Below, piece after piece: positions 35,765 through 44,990 of a DNA stretch of 64,000 nucleotides (positions are counted from its first letter, which is position 1; each line of letters opens with the position of its first letter). The translations under genes were made by a program, and so were the position numbers. Origin of the DNA: Hyphomicrobiales bacterium. GTDB taxonomy: Bacteria > Pseudomonadota > Alphaproteobacteria > Rhizobiales > Rhizobiaceae. Under the pieces are notes generated by a model. That model had not been told where the DNA came from, searched no databases, and was given only the letters and a program-made list of their open reading frames with translations. The stretch spans positions 1 to 64,000 of the forward strand of contig UBXG01000005.1 in NCBI GenBank assembly GCA_900469475.1, written 5' to 3'.

Positions 35765-36673
35765 CTATGGCTTCTTGTGGGCATCGATCCGTGGCCGCCA
35801 TCGCAGAAGCCTGCCATCGACAACCACCAGGCTAGAGACGATCAGGGCCAATCCGAGGAACTCATAAGGTTCCAGACGCTCTCCAAGGAATGCGGTGCTC
35901 AAGATGATCGCGCTCGCCGGCACGAGCAGCGTCACCAGCGACGCATTTGTCGCCCCGGCAGAGGCGATGAGATTGAAATAGAGAATGAAGGCAAAGGCAG
36001 TCGTCACGATTGCGAGAGTGCCGATGGATAGCCAGATCGAGATATTCGTACTTACGATCTCGCTCGGATTGTAGAGAAGAAGGACGATCGGCATCATAAC
36101 GATGGTCGAGGCACTCAGTTGGCCGGTCGCGACAATGACCGGCTTCATATCCCGAAATCGCTTCGCGAAAACGGCTGCAAACGCATAGGAAACTGCCGCT
36201 CCGATGACCGCAAGCTTTGCCCATGTCGGTCCGCCGAGATTGGCGAGGAGCCCTGGGCCGATCATGATGGCGGCGCCGCCAATCCCGAGAACTACGCCGG
36301 CAAGCTTGCTGGCGGAAAGCTTTTCGTCTTTCGTCAGCAGATTTGCGACCAGGACTGTCCACAGGGGCGTCGTCGCGTAGAGCACCGAGGCAAGGCCCGC
36401 TCCGATCTCCGTTTGGCCGCTGAATATCAGCGAAAACGGGATGACGTTATTGAGCAGCGCCAGCCCCAGAAACGAAGCTGATCTTGCAATGGCGGGCGCA
36501 AAGGAAATGTTACGCACACGCAACCAGACATGCAGGACAAGCGCGGCAATCGAAACCCTATAGAGGACCAGCGCCAACGGCGGGATTTCTGCCACCGCTA
36601 TACGGGCAAAGAAAAATGATCCGCCCCACAGCGCGCCGAGAAGCATGAGCTGCCCCCAGTCGCTTGTGGACAT
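35765..36673 (-). CDS. EamA/DMT-family transporter (second copy type)
   Basis: The 302-residue product begins MSTSDWGQLMLLGALWGGSFF and has ten membrane segments in two EamA repeats; LLTKDEKLSASKLAGVVLG marks the boundary of the first. It is only distantly alike to the convergent exporter at 34868-35761, so this is not a recent duplication. ATG 36673 was chosen because the membrane segment follows at once; the frame is open to 36718. Substrate unknown. The stops are three bases apart. Confidence 0.83.
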   Translation of the reverse strand: MSTSDWGQLMLLGALWGGSFFFARIAVAEIPPLALVLYRVSIAALVLHVWLRVRNISFAPAIARSASFLGLALLNNVIPFSLIFSGQTEIGAGLASVLYATTPLWTVLVANLLTKDEKLSASKLAGVVLGIGGAAIMIGPGLLANLGGPTWAKLAVIGAAVSYAFAAVFAKRFRDMKPVIVATGQLSASTIVMMPIVLLLYNPSEIVSTNISIWLSIGTLAIVTTAFAFILYFNLIASAGATNASLVTLLVPASAIILSTAFLGERLEPYEFLGLALIVSSLVVVDGRLLRWRPRIDAHKKP

Positions 36674-36871
36674 TGACCGTGTTGCCGTCGTTTGCAATGT
36701 CCGTCCCCAAACCTCCAAACATGCTCCAAGCTACGCCGGGAAGTGTCTGCAGGCAGGAAACAGTCATCCAAACATTGGTCGCTAAGCGAAATGGAATGTC
36801 GGGTAACTTCGAAGTTCCGAATTTACGCTCATGACTGAATCGGTAGTCATTTGGGTAGATGTGTGAGGCGT

Positions 36872-36897
36872 AAAAAAGGGGGCCGGTGGGCCCCCTT
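36872..36897 (-). terminator. Rho-independent terminator of the helicase gene
   Basis: On the minus strand AAGGGGGCC and GGCCCCCTT (36889-36897 and 36876-36884) form a nine-base stem with a four-base loop, followed by a T6 run. It starts nine bases after the helicase stop. Confidence 0.88.
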
Positions 36898-36905
36898 GAA
36901 CTTTG

Positions 36906-38564
36906 TCAAGCACGTTCGCGGCGCTGGCCGCCATTGCCTGGGCCACGACGCTTCATGCGGCCATTGCCGCCATTGCGCTGCTCGCCCTGGGCGCCGCGCT
37001 CTTCGTTGTGGCGGCCTGCGGGACGGCCATGGGAATGGCGCTGGCCGCGATGTGCTCCGCCCTCATGCGCGGCACCGTTGCCGTTGGACTGGCCGTTGTG
37101 CTGCTTGCGAGCGGGACGGAAGTCCGAGGTTGAGGCGAGGTCGTTGTCGGGTTCCGGACGCGGCGTCGGTTCGTTGCGACGCTGGCCACGAAAATCGGCA
37201 TTGCGATTGTTTTCACGCTGCGGGCGATCGTTGCGTGGGCGGCGTTCCTGGCGTTCGCCAGCCTCAGCACGAGCCTCGCCGTTTTCCTTGTCGAAGAACG
37301 GACGGCGGGCCGGACGAGCCGGGCGACCTTCGGCGCGACCCTGGCCTGCGCCACGGCCTTGACCCTGACCCTGACCCTGACCCTGACCTTGGCCACCGCG
37401 ACCCTTACCGCGAACGGGGCGACCGCGATCGGCGGGCGCTTCGCCACTGGCAACGGCGATTTCGATGCCCATCAGGCGCTCGATGTCGCGCAGCAGGCGG
37501 ATTTCATCGGGCGCGCAGAAGGCGATGGCGATGCCGTCGCGACCAGCACGGGCGGTACGGCCGATGCGGTGAACGTAGGCGTCGGGCACTTCGGGCAGAT
37601 CGAAGTTGTAGACATGGGAAACGCCGGGAATGTCGATGCCGCGGGCGGCGACGTCGGTTGCGACGAGAACGCGGACGTCACCATCACGGAAGCCCTTGAG
37701 CGCTCGCTCGCGCTGGCCCTGGCTCTTGTTGCCGTGAATGGAGGCAGCGGCGAAGCCGACGTGATCGAGGTGCTTCATCAGCTTCTCGGCGCCATGCTTG
37801 GTGCGCAGGAAGACGATGGCGCGGCCATCCGGATTGGCCGAGATCGTTTCCTTGAGGATTTCGGTCTTGTGGTTCTGGCCGGCAACGAAGTGGACATATT
37901 GCTCTACCTTGTCGGCCGCCTTGCCCGGAGGCGAGACTTCGACCTTGACCGGATTGGTCAGGTAGTCGGATGCGAGGTCAGCGATCGCCTTCGGCATGGT
38001 GGCCGAGAAGAGCAGGGTCTGGCGCTTGGCCGGAACCATCTTGGCGATCTTGCGCAGGTCGTGGATGAAGCCGAGATCGAGCATCTGGTCGGCTTCGTCG
38101 AGGACGAGGTGGGTGACATGGCCGAGCGAGAGGGCGCGGCGGTTGATGAGATCGAGGAGGCGGCCGGGCGTTGCGACCAGAATATCGGTGCCGCGCTCGA
38201 GTTGAAGCTGCTGTTTGTTGATCGACGCGCCGCCGACCACGAGGTTGATCCGCAGCTGCGTCTTGCGCATGAAGAGACGGAGGTTGTCAGCGATCTGGTT
38301 TACCAGTTCGCGGGTTGGAGCGAGGATCAGCGTGCGGACGGTGCGATTGTCGGGACGCTTGGCTTCCTTCAGCAGCATCTCGATGATCGGCAGGCCGAAA
38401 GCGGCCGTCTTGCCGGTGCCGGTCTGGGCGAGGCCGATGAGATCACGGCCCTGGAGAACGAGCGGGATGGCCTGAGCCTGGATGGGCGTTGGCGTCGCAA
38501 AGTTGTTCTGCGACAGTGTATCGACGATCTGCTTGGAGAGACCAAGCGAGTGAAAATCGGTCAA
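36906..38564 (-). CDS. rhlE: DEAD-box RNA helicase (RhlE-type)
   Basis: The 552-residue product has all DEAD-box motifs: a Q motif (FATPTPIQAQAIP), AQTGTGKT, PTRELVNQ, VLDEADQML, LFSATMP, ARGID and HRIGRTARAG. The core ends at about residue 370; the rest is a low-complexity, Arg/Gly/Gln-rich tail that would bind RNA, including a GQ repeat from a hexanucleotide repeat. Such helicases help ribosome assembly and cold growth. ATG 38564 starts MTDFHSLGLSKQ. The leader is long and holds a stem-loop, which fits cold-responsive control. Confidence 0.9.
   Translation of the reverse strand: MTDFHSLGLSKQIVDTLSQNNFATPTPIQAQAIPLVLQGRDLIGLAQTGTGKTAAFGLPIIEMLLKEAKRPDNRTVRTLILAPTRELVNQIADNLRLFMRKTQLRINLVVGGASINKQQLQLERGTDILVATPGRLLDLINRRALSLGHVTHLVLDEADQMLDLGFIHDLRKIAKMVPAKRQTLLFSATMPKAIADLASDYLTNPVKVEVSPPGKAADKVEQYVHFVAGQNHKTEILKETISANPDGRAIVFLRTKHGAEKLMKHLDHVGFAAASIHGNKSQGQRERALKGFRDGDVRVLVATDVAARGIDIPGVSHVYNFDLPEVPDAYVHRIGRTARAGRDGIAIAFCAPDEIRLLRDIERLMGIEIAVASGEAPADRGRPVRGKGRGGQGQGQGQGQGQGRGAGQGRAEGRPARPARRPFFDKENGEARAEAGERQERRPRNDRPQRENNRNADFRGQRRNEPTPRPEPDNDLASTSDFRPARKQHNGQSNGNGAAHEGGAHRGQRHSHGRPAGRHNEERGAQGEQRNGGNGRMKRRGPGNGGQRRERA
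37360..37387. repeat. Hexanucleotide repeat (TGACCC)n inside rhlE
   Basis: About 4.7 copies of TGACCC on the plus strand code for alternating Gly-Gln in the helicase tail. Six-base units keep the frame, so slippage changes tail length without disruption. Confidence 0.85.
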
Positions 38565-38939
38565 TTCAATACCTTTCGGGGCGCCAAAGCAAATAGGCCG
38601 GATCGCACCATGCGGTCCGGTCTGTCTCTGGCGTCAAGAACCCCGCGTGAAGTGGGAACTTGTAAGTTGGAAATAGCTTTCCCAGCGCATCGGCCGCAGC
38701 GCTTGGCGCGGCCTCATTCATAAAAGCGCTTTTGTCCTTCTCTTGCGTACAGATTGTCCCGCAGGGCACGCTCACGCGGCGGCCGGAAGGTGAAAGCTGA
38801 GGCGCATTTGGTCTTAAATGCGAGGAATGTCAAGAGGTGTAAGCGAAAGCTTTTCATCAGGCGTACAAAAATGCCGCCGAAATCCGGCGGCATCCGAGAT
38901 CCGATAAGGGCGATGCGCTCAATGCAGAGATTGCTGATC
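38565..38939 (-). other. Long leader of rhlE, no gene
   Basis: No supported gene lies in these 375 bp. They hold the terminator of the upstream small gene (38866-38893) and the 5' leader of the helicase. A stem-loop CCGGATCGCA/TGCGGTCCGG (38598-38607 and 38611-38620, one wobble) lies 34 bases before the helicase start and could affect its translation. Confidence 0.5.
38866..38893 (-). terminator. Terminator of the small exported-protein gene
   Basis: ATGCCGCCG (38871-38879) pairs with CGGCGGCAT (38885-38893) around AAATC; on the minus strand a T5 run follows. It lies 47 bp after the stop at 38940. Confidence 0.8.
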
Positions 38940-39260
38940 CTAGCGGCAAACCTCGACGCGATAAGGACGGCCCCAGCCATCGTGACGCCATGCCCAGTAG
39001 CAGCTGGGATAGGGGCGTACATAGACGCGCTCGTAGGCTGGGCCGTCGTAGTAGGCCGGATATGCCGGATAATATGCGGGGTAGGCGGGTCGCGCAGCCC
39101 CGGTTATCAAGGCGCCGCCCACAACACCGGCAGCAAGACCACCAAAGAAGACGCCGCGGCCGGACGCGTTGGCGGAAGTGGCGGTTGTGGTGGCGGCGCT
39201 GCCAAGCGTCAGCGCGATCAAACCGGCCGTCGTTAATGTGCGAAGCACAGACATTGACAT
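38940..39260 (-). CDS. Small exported Tyr/Pro-rich protein
   Basis: The 106-residue product has a likely signal peptide (about 1-33, ending TATSANASG), a glycine-zipper-like segment (FFGGLAAGVVGGALITGAA) and a tail rich in Tyr and Pro (YPAYYPAYPAYYDG) ending in RVEVCR with two Cys. Proteins of this build are common in rhizobial envelopes but have no known function. It is monocistronic with its own terminator. Confidence 0.7.
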   Translation of the reverse strand: MSMSVLRTLTTAGLIALTLGSAATTTATSANASGRGVFFGGLAAGVVGGALITGAARPAYPAYYPAYPAYYDGPAYERVYVRPYPSCYWAWRHDGWGRPYRVEVCR

Positions 39261-39400
39261 CCCTTTCCCAAAACACAGGCTGGCTCCTAGCCTAAGCCGA
39301 GTTTGACGTTGTGCAGGAAAGGGGGCGAAGTCGCGGCCAAAAAGAGGTTCGCGACATTAAATTTCGTCCATGATTTGAGGCGTAAAGCCTTTGTTTTCAA

Positions 39401-40987
39401 TTAGAAATCTGTGGGAACGCCGCCCTCTGCCTTGCGCTTAGCGACAAAGGTATCGAGTTCCTCCTCGATTGCGGGATCGAGCGGGGGGCGTTCATAACGC
39501 TCGAGCGTTTCCTTATAGACACGGTTGGCGTGATCGTAAGTCGTAGGGCTCCCCGCTTCCGTCCATGTCTCGTTGTTTCGCCAGTCCGACAGGATCGGCG
39601 AATAGAAGGCGGTTTCGTAGCGGGCGAGCGTGTGTGCCGTGCCGAAATAGTGGCCGCCGGGACCGACATCGCGCACGGCATCCAGCGCCAGGGCGTCGGC
39701 GCTGACATCGAGCGGCTTCAGGAATTCCGCGACCATCTGCAGCATGTCGACATCGAGGATGAATTTCTCGAAGGAGGCGGTGAGGCCGCCTTCGCTCCAG
39801 CCGGCCGCATGCAGCACGAAATTGCCGCCGCCCTGGGTCAATGCCCACAATGACAGCGCCGATTCGTAGGCGGCCTGCGCATCGAGCGTGTTCGAGGCGT
39901 TGGTGTTCGAAGTGCGGTAGGGGATGCCGTAGCGGCGGGCGAGCTGGCCGCCCGCGATGACCGCCTTCATATATTCCGGCGTGCCGAAGGCGGGTGCGCC
40001 CGTCTTCATATCGACGTTCGAGGTGAAGCCGCCATACATGACCGGCGCGCCCTTGCGCACCATCTGGGTGAAGGCGAGGCCGCAGAGCGCCTCGGCATTC
40101 TGCTGCACCAGCGCACCTGCGATCGTCACCGGCGCCATGGCGCCCGCCAGCGTGAACGGGGTGACTACCACGACCTGGCCGCGCGAGGACATTTCGATGA
40201 TGCCCTGCAGCATCGGCCCGTCGAGACGCAGCGGCGAGGAGGAGTTGATGATGGTAAAGAGCGAGGGTTCGCGCTCCATCTGTTCCATGCTGATGCCGCG
40301 GCCGATGCGGGCGATCTCGATCGCGTCGAGATTGCGCTGCTGGCCGAGCGAATAGCAATGAAAGGCCTTGTCGGTGAGCTTCACGATGTCGGAAAGGCAA
40401 TCGAGATGGCGAACCGAGGCATGGATATCGATGGGTTCGACCGGATAGCCACCGGTCATATGGATGATATCGAAGGACTGTGCGAGCTTGATGAGCTTGC
40501 GGAAATCCTCCTGATTGCCGGCTCTCCTGCCGCCGTCGCGGTCGGCGACGAAGGGGGCGGAGGCAACCTGCGCGAAGACGAGATTGCGGCCGCCGATCTC
40601 TACGTTTCTCATTGGGTTGCGGGCATGCAACGTGAAGTTCGAGGGGATCGAAGCGATCAGCTCCATGATCATGTTGCGGTCGAAACGAACGCGTTCCCTG
40701 CCGGGCGTAACGTCCGCGCCGGCAGCCTTCATGCGCTCGCGCGCTTCCGGCAGAATGATATCCATGCCGATCTCTTCGAGAATGGTCAGCGACGCCTCGT
40801 GGATATCGTCGAGCGCTTCGGGCGACAGCAGCTCCGTGCGAGCGAGATTGTTGACCAGGTTGAGGTATTTCGTGCCGCTCGGTTTGCGGCTGCGCTCGGC
40901 CCCGCGTCCTCCAGCCCGCCGCCGCCGTTCGCCCGTTGCCGTTGCGATCTGCGCTTCGTTCAAGGTCAGGCTTTCTTCGTCGCTCAT
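39401..40987 (-). CDS. Trimethylamine methyltransferase (MttB) family protein, non-pyrrolysine type
   Basis: The 528-residue product belongs to the MttB superfamily: GRNLVFAQVASAPFVADRDGGRR, TGGYPVEPIDIHASVRHLDC and GAPVMYGGFTSNVDMKTGAPAF are typical. The frame is open with no internal amber codon, so it lacks pyrrolysine and should act on quaternary amines such as glycine or proline betaine rather than trimethylamine, passing a methyl group to a corrinoid protein. No corrinoid protein gene lies nearby. ATG 40987 (MSDEESLTLNEAQ) is preferred over the longer frame to 41170. Confidence 0.82.
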   Translation of the reverse strand: MSDEESLTLNEAQIATATGERRRRAGGRGAERSRKPSGTKYLNLVNNLARTELLSPEALDDIHEASLTILEEIGMDIILPEARERMKAAGADVTPGRERVRFDRNMIMELIASIPSNFTLHARNPMRNVEIGGRNLVFAQVASAPFVADRDGGRRAGNQEDFRKLIKLAQSFDIIHMTGGYPVEPIDIHASVRHLDCLSDIVKLTDKAFHCYSLGQQRNLDAIEIARIGRGISMEQMEREPSLFTIINSSSPLRLDGPMLQGIIEMSSRGQVVVVTPFTLAGAMAPVTIAGALVQQNAEALCGLAFTQMVRKGAPVMYGGFTSNVDMKTGAPAFGTPEYMKAVIAGGQLARRYGIPYRTSNTNASNTLDAQAAYESALSLWALTQGGGNFVLHAAGWSEGGLTASFEKFILDVDMLQMVAEFLKPLDVSADALALDAVRDVGPGGHYFGTAHTLARYETAFYSPILSDWRNNETWTEAGSPTTYDHANRVYKETLERYERPPLDPAIEEELDTFVAKRKAEGGVPTDF

Positions 40988-41204
40988 GGCGCTCGCTCCC
41001 AATGATCCGTTGACGGATTCTTGGCAGAGTTTCCCCCGGTATGCCGCCGTCGTTTGCGACCAAGGCATGACCGTTATAGGACAGTGCATGGTCTGAACGC
41101 GACGTCGGTGCGATGGTTTAAACATGGTTAACGCCTTGTTAAAGCCAATTGTGCTAGAGCGTCGTTCCATGAACTATCATGCGCGGTGAAAAGAGAGGCT
41201 CCGT

Positions 41205-44018
41205 TTGACTTTGGACGGTGAACTGCTCGACATAGCGTGCCGCCGGATCGCCAGTCTGGACAGGCCCGCCTACATCAAGAACAGCGAGCTTCGTTACGTT
41301 GCCGTTAACGATGCCTATGCGCGGTTCTTCGGGCACGATATCTCCGATTTCATCGGCAATCGCAGTCACGCTCTCCTCGATGCCGGGGAGAGCGCCGACA
41401 GGGAAGATAGGGAGCGCCGGGCACTGGTCTTCGGTTCGGAAGAGGTGGCACTGTGCTTCGACGCATCTGGCCGTGAGCGATCGCGCATCCAGATCGAGAG
41501 TTTTTCCCCTGCGGAAGACCGCGTCTATATCTTCGGTGTGTTTCTGGAAGCGCCTGCGAGGAGACTGCATCAGGATCTCGACAATATTCTTCGCTCGATG
41601 CCGATCGGTGTTCTGATCCATGACAGCGGCTACGTCGTCGAATACGTGAATGACGCCTTCTATGACATTTTCGAATTCTCGAAGGACGAGCGCTTCGAAG
41701 GCCGCCCCTATCGGGATCTCATCGCCAAACATTATGAGCTGGCGCGTTTCGATTCCGACGGTCGTAGCATCGACGACATTTATCAGGCGCGCCTGGCGGC
41801 ACTGCGCAAGGCTGGCGAGCATCTGCAAACGGAAGTGAATTTTACCGACGGCAAATCCGTCATCATCGATGCGCGCCGCATCGCCAATGGGCGGACGCTG
41901 ATGTCTTATACGGACATCTCCGCCGTCAAGCAGCAATTCCGCGAGATCACCGAAGCCCGGCTGGCGCTGGAGCGCCTCGGCGAGCTGATGGCGGATGCCA
42001 TGCAGGCCATGTCCCAAGGTCTGCTGATCGTTCAGGACGGTACGATCATGCTGGCCAACGACCGGCTGAAGGACATGCTAAAGCTGCCAGCCGATTTCCT
42101 CGAGGTCGGTAAAAACTGGTCTGCGGCGTTCGATTATTGCGCGCAACGCGGGGACTTCGGTGAGGATGCCGAGGTGTTGCGGGCGGCCTGGGGGGAAAGC
42201 ATTGCTGGCGGCAAGCCGATCTCCTGTGTATTCCAGATCAAAGGCGACCGCTGGATGCAGCTCGATGCCGCCCTCGGCGAGCATCGCCGCTGGACCGTGG
42301 CGCTGACTGATGTCACCGAGATGAAGGAGCGCGAGGCGGATTTGCAGCTGCTCCTGGCGCGCAGCAATGCCGCCGATCGCGCGAAATCCGAATTTCTGAC
42401 CCACATGAGCCATGAAATCCGCACGCCGATGAACGGCGTTCTCGGCATGGCGGAACTGCTTGGCAAGACCGATCTCGATGCGAGGCAGAAGACCTTCGTC
42501 GATATCATCGTCAAGTCGGGCAATGCGCTGCTGACCATCATCAACGACATTCTCGATTTTTCCCGCATCGATACCGGCGAAATGCATCTGCGCAAGATGG
42601 CATTCGATCCCGCCGAGGCTGTCGAAGATATCGCGACCCTGTTGGCTGCGGCCGCATCGGAGAAAAATATCGAGCTGATGGTGCGCATCGCTCCCGGTGT
42701 GCCGGCGGCGATACTCGGCGATGCCGGTCGTTTTCGGCAGATCGTGACCAATCTCGTCGGCAATGCGATCAAGTTCACAGAGCGCGGTCATGTGCTGGTC
42801 GAGCTGGATAGCCAGCCCTCATCGGACGACAACATATTGCTCATGCTGCGTGTCGAAGATACCGGGATCGGCATACCGGAAGAAAAGCTCGATACGATCT
42901 TCGACAAATTTTCATTGGCGGATTCGTCTTTTGCGCGGCGGCTTGAGGGCTCGGGTCTTGGTCTCGCCATCACGGCCGGTCTCGTCGATCTGTTCGGCGG
43001 TTCGCTGTCGGTGGAGAGCGAATGGGGCGAGGGATCGGTTTTTACCGTCCATCTGCCGATGCCGCTGGTTGCCGCGCGCGGCAAAGTCGCGGAGCTGCCG
43101 GCCAATATCAGGGATGCCCGCGTCCTGATCGTGGAAGACGACGCGATCCATCGGCGCATCTTGAGCGAACAGTTGCTGCAATGGGGTTTCGACGGGCATG
43201 TCGCCGAGGATGGCAGGACCGCGCTCGCCATTCTGGAAGCTGCCTTCGATATGGGCGTGTCGGTCGATGCGATTATCGTCGACTACAGCATGCCCGGCAT
43301 GAATGGCTATCAGATCGCGAACGCATTGCGCGCCGATCCGCGTTTTTGCGCTCTGCCGATCATGTTCCTGACGTCGATGGGCGTCGCCGGTGGCGATAGG
43401 GAATTCGCCGCCGTCAACGGCCAGGCACATCTTATGAAGCCTGTGAGGGCCAATGTGCTGCGCGGCACGATCATCGATGTCGTGCGCGCGTCGCGGCGGA
43501 AGAAACTGGGGGAGCGATTGGCCCCGGTTGAACGCCGGCTACCGATAGAGACGGAAGCCACAGCCGCGATCGAGGCCACCGATCGGATGACGTCGGCCAA
43601 GTCAGGCAATGCCATCGACGTCCTCGTCGCCGAGGATAATGAGGTGAACCAGATCGTCTTCACGCAGATCCTGCAGGCGACCGGCCTGCGGTTTCTCGTC
43701 GTGGAGAATGGCCAGGCGGCCGTGGACGCATGGCGCCAGCTCCGGCCGTCGCTGATCCTCATGGATGTGTCCATGCCGGTCATGAACGGTCATCAGGCGA
43801 CCCGCATGATCCGGCAGTTCGAGACGCAGGCCGGGCAGGGATGGCATGTTCCCATCGTCGGGGTGACCGCGCAGGCTCTGGATGTCGATCGCATGATGTG
43901 CATGCAGTCGGGCATGGACGATTGCATATCCAAGCCGATCAGCCCCGAACTCCTTGAGACGAAGATCCAGCAATATCTCGGTGATATCGTTTTCCGGGAG
44001 GATCGGTCCAAGAACTAG
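41205..44018 (+). CDS. Soluble hybrid histidine kinase with PAS and two receiver domains
   Basis: The 937-residue product has no membrane segment. PAS-like domains fill about residues 1-380, followed by HisKA with His403 in SHEIRTPMNGVLG, an HATPase domain (NLVGNAIKFTERG, then EDTGIGIPEEKLD), and two receivers with phospho-acceptors Asp693 (IIVDYSMPGMNG) and Asp854 (LILMDVSMPVMNG). It should sense an internal signal through PAS and pass phosphate through its receivers to a separate Hpt protein not seen here. The start is TTG 41205 with GAGAGG about eight bases upstream; a nearby ATG at 41179 is out of frame and stops. Confidence 0.88.
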   Translation: MTLDGELLDIACRRIASLDRPAYIKNSELRYVAVNDAYARFFGHDISDFIGNRSHALLDAGESADREDRERRALVFGSEEVALCFDASGRERSRIQIESFSPAEDRVYIFGVFLEAPARRLHQDLDNILRSMPIGVLIHDSGYVVEYVNDAFYDIFEFSKDERFEGRPYRDLIAKHYELARFDSDGRSIDDIYQARLAALRKAGEHLQTEVNFTDGKSVIIDARRIANGRTLMSYTDISAVKQQFREITEARLALERLGELMADAMQAMSQGLLIVQDGTIMLANDRLKDMLKLPADFLEVGKNWSAAFDYCAQRGDFGEDAEVLRAAWGESIAGGKPISCVFQIKGDRWMQLDAALGEHRRWTVALTDVTEMKEREADLQLLLARSNAADRAKSEFLTHMSHEIRTPMNGVLGMAELLGKTDLDARQKTFVDIIVKSGNALLTIINDILDFSRIDTGEMHLRKMAFDPAEAVEDIATLLAAAASEKNIELMVRIAPGVPAAILGDAGRFRQIVTNLVGNAIKFTERGHVLVELDSQPSSDDNILLMLRVEDTGIGIPEEKLDTIFDKFSLADSSFARRLEGSGLGLAITAGLVDLFGGSLSVESEWGEGSVFTVHLPMPLVAARGKVAELPANIRDARVLIVEDDAIHRRILSEQLLQWGFDGHVAEDGRTALAILEAAFDMGVSVDAIIVDYSMPGMNGYQIANALRADPRFCALPIMFLTSMGVAGGDREFAAVNGQAHLMKPVRANVLRGTIIDVVRASRRKKLGERLAPVERRLPIETEATAAIEATDRMTSAKSGNAIDVLVAEDNEVNQIVFTQILQATGLRFLVVENGQAAVDAWRQLRPSLILMDVSMPVMNGHQATRMIRQFETQAGQGWHVPIVGVTAQALDVDRMMCMQSGMDDCISKPISPELLETKIQQYLGDIVFREDRSKN

Positions 44019-44086
44019 GGCTCCGATCTTTAGACTTGAGCGCATGGCTGAATGCGGCCTTTGTGCAATCGCAAGCGTCGCAGCCA

Positions 44087-44914
44087 TCAGCCATCGGTGG
44101 AAACGGTAACGGATTTCCAGGCTTCGATTTCCTGCTTGAGGCGATCGATCCTGTCCGACACAAGTCCAAGAGCATCGCTGCCCAGCAGGAGCTGTGGCGG
44201 AGGGGCGTCGGATTCGATCAAGTCCAGAACGGCAGCCGCAAGCTTGTCGGGATCGCCGAGCTGCTTACCGCTTTTGGATTGCCGCGCCTGCCGGATTGGA
44301 TCGAACAGCGCGTCATAATCCGCGATTGATCGTTCGGTCCGGACCATCGAGCGCCCGGCCCAGTCGGTCCGGAAGGAGCCGGGGCAGAGGGCGGTCACCC
44401 GAACGCCGAATGGTGCCATCTCCGCTCGCATGACCTCCGAGATGCCCTGAAGGGCGAACTTGCTTCCGCAATAATAGGCGATGCCGGGCATGGTCATCAT
44501 GCCGCCCATGGAGGTGACGTTGACGATGAAGCCGCTGCGCCTTTCGCGGAAGCGCGGCAGGAAGGCCTTGGCGACCGCAACGGCGCCGAAGACGTTCACG
44601 TCGAACTGGCGGCGCATTTCCTCGAGAGGCGACTCCTCAAGAATTCCCTCGTGGCCGTAGCCGGCATTGTTGATCAGTACGTCGACCGGTCCATAAGTTT
44701 CCTCCGCCTGGCGAACGACATCCGCTATGCGGTCGAACTCCGTCACATCGCATAGGATGGGCCGCACTGCCGGCAAGCGCTCCGCCAGGGCCATCCGCGA
44801 CTGTTCCGAGCGGATGGTGCCGATAACCTTATGGCCATTCCGGATCGCGGCGGCTGCGATTGCGAAACCGAAGCCAGAGTTCGCTCCGGTGATGAAAAAA
44901 GTCTTCTGTGACAT
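44087..44914 (-). CDS. Short-chain dehydrogenase/reductase
   Basis: The 275-residue product is a classical SDR: NAD(P)-binding TGANSGFGFAIA at about 9-20, NNAGYGHEG, a catalytic Ser in VTSMGGMM and YCGSKFAL as the Tyr-x-x-x-Lys motif. Substrate unknown. It is divergent from an AraC-family gene, with starts 76 bp apart, so that regulator probably controls it. Confidence 0.85.
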   Translation of the reverse strand: MSQKTFFITGANSGFGFAIAAAAIRNGHKVIGTIRSEQSRMALAERLPAVRPILCDVTEFDRIADVVRQAEETYGPVDVLINNAGYGHEGILEESPLEEMRRQFDVNVFGAVAVAKAFLPRFRERRSGFIVNVTSMGGMMTMPGIAYYCGSKFALQGISEVMRAEMAPFGVRVTALCPGSFRTDWAGRSMVRTERSIADYDALFDPIRQARQSKSGKQLGDPDKLAAAVLDLIESDAPPPQLLLGSDALGLVSDRIDRLKQEIEAWKSVTVSTDG

Positions 44915-44990
44915 GGTCGAAATCTCGTCTTGATTGCTTGATGCCTATGACAGATATTCTTCGAAATCATCGCCTGCGATTGCAAAAGCT

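Noticed and set aside
37359..38723. A 454-codon plus-strand frame
   Set aside because: It is the antisense shadow of the DEAD-box helicase gene; high-GC third positions keep the opposite strand open and the translation has no family features.
39513..41063. A 516-codon minus-strand frame overlapping the MttB-family gene
   Set aside because: It is an out-of-frame shadow on the same strand, rich in Arg and Gly, with no family features.
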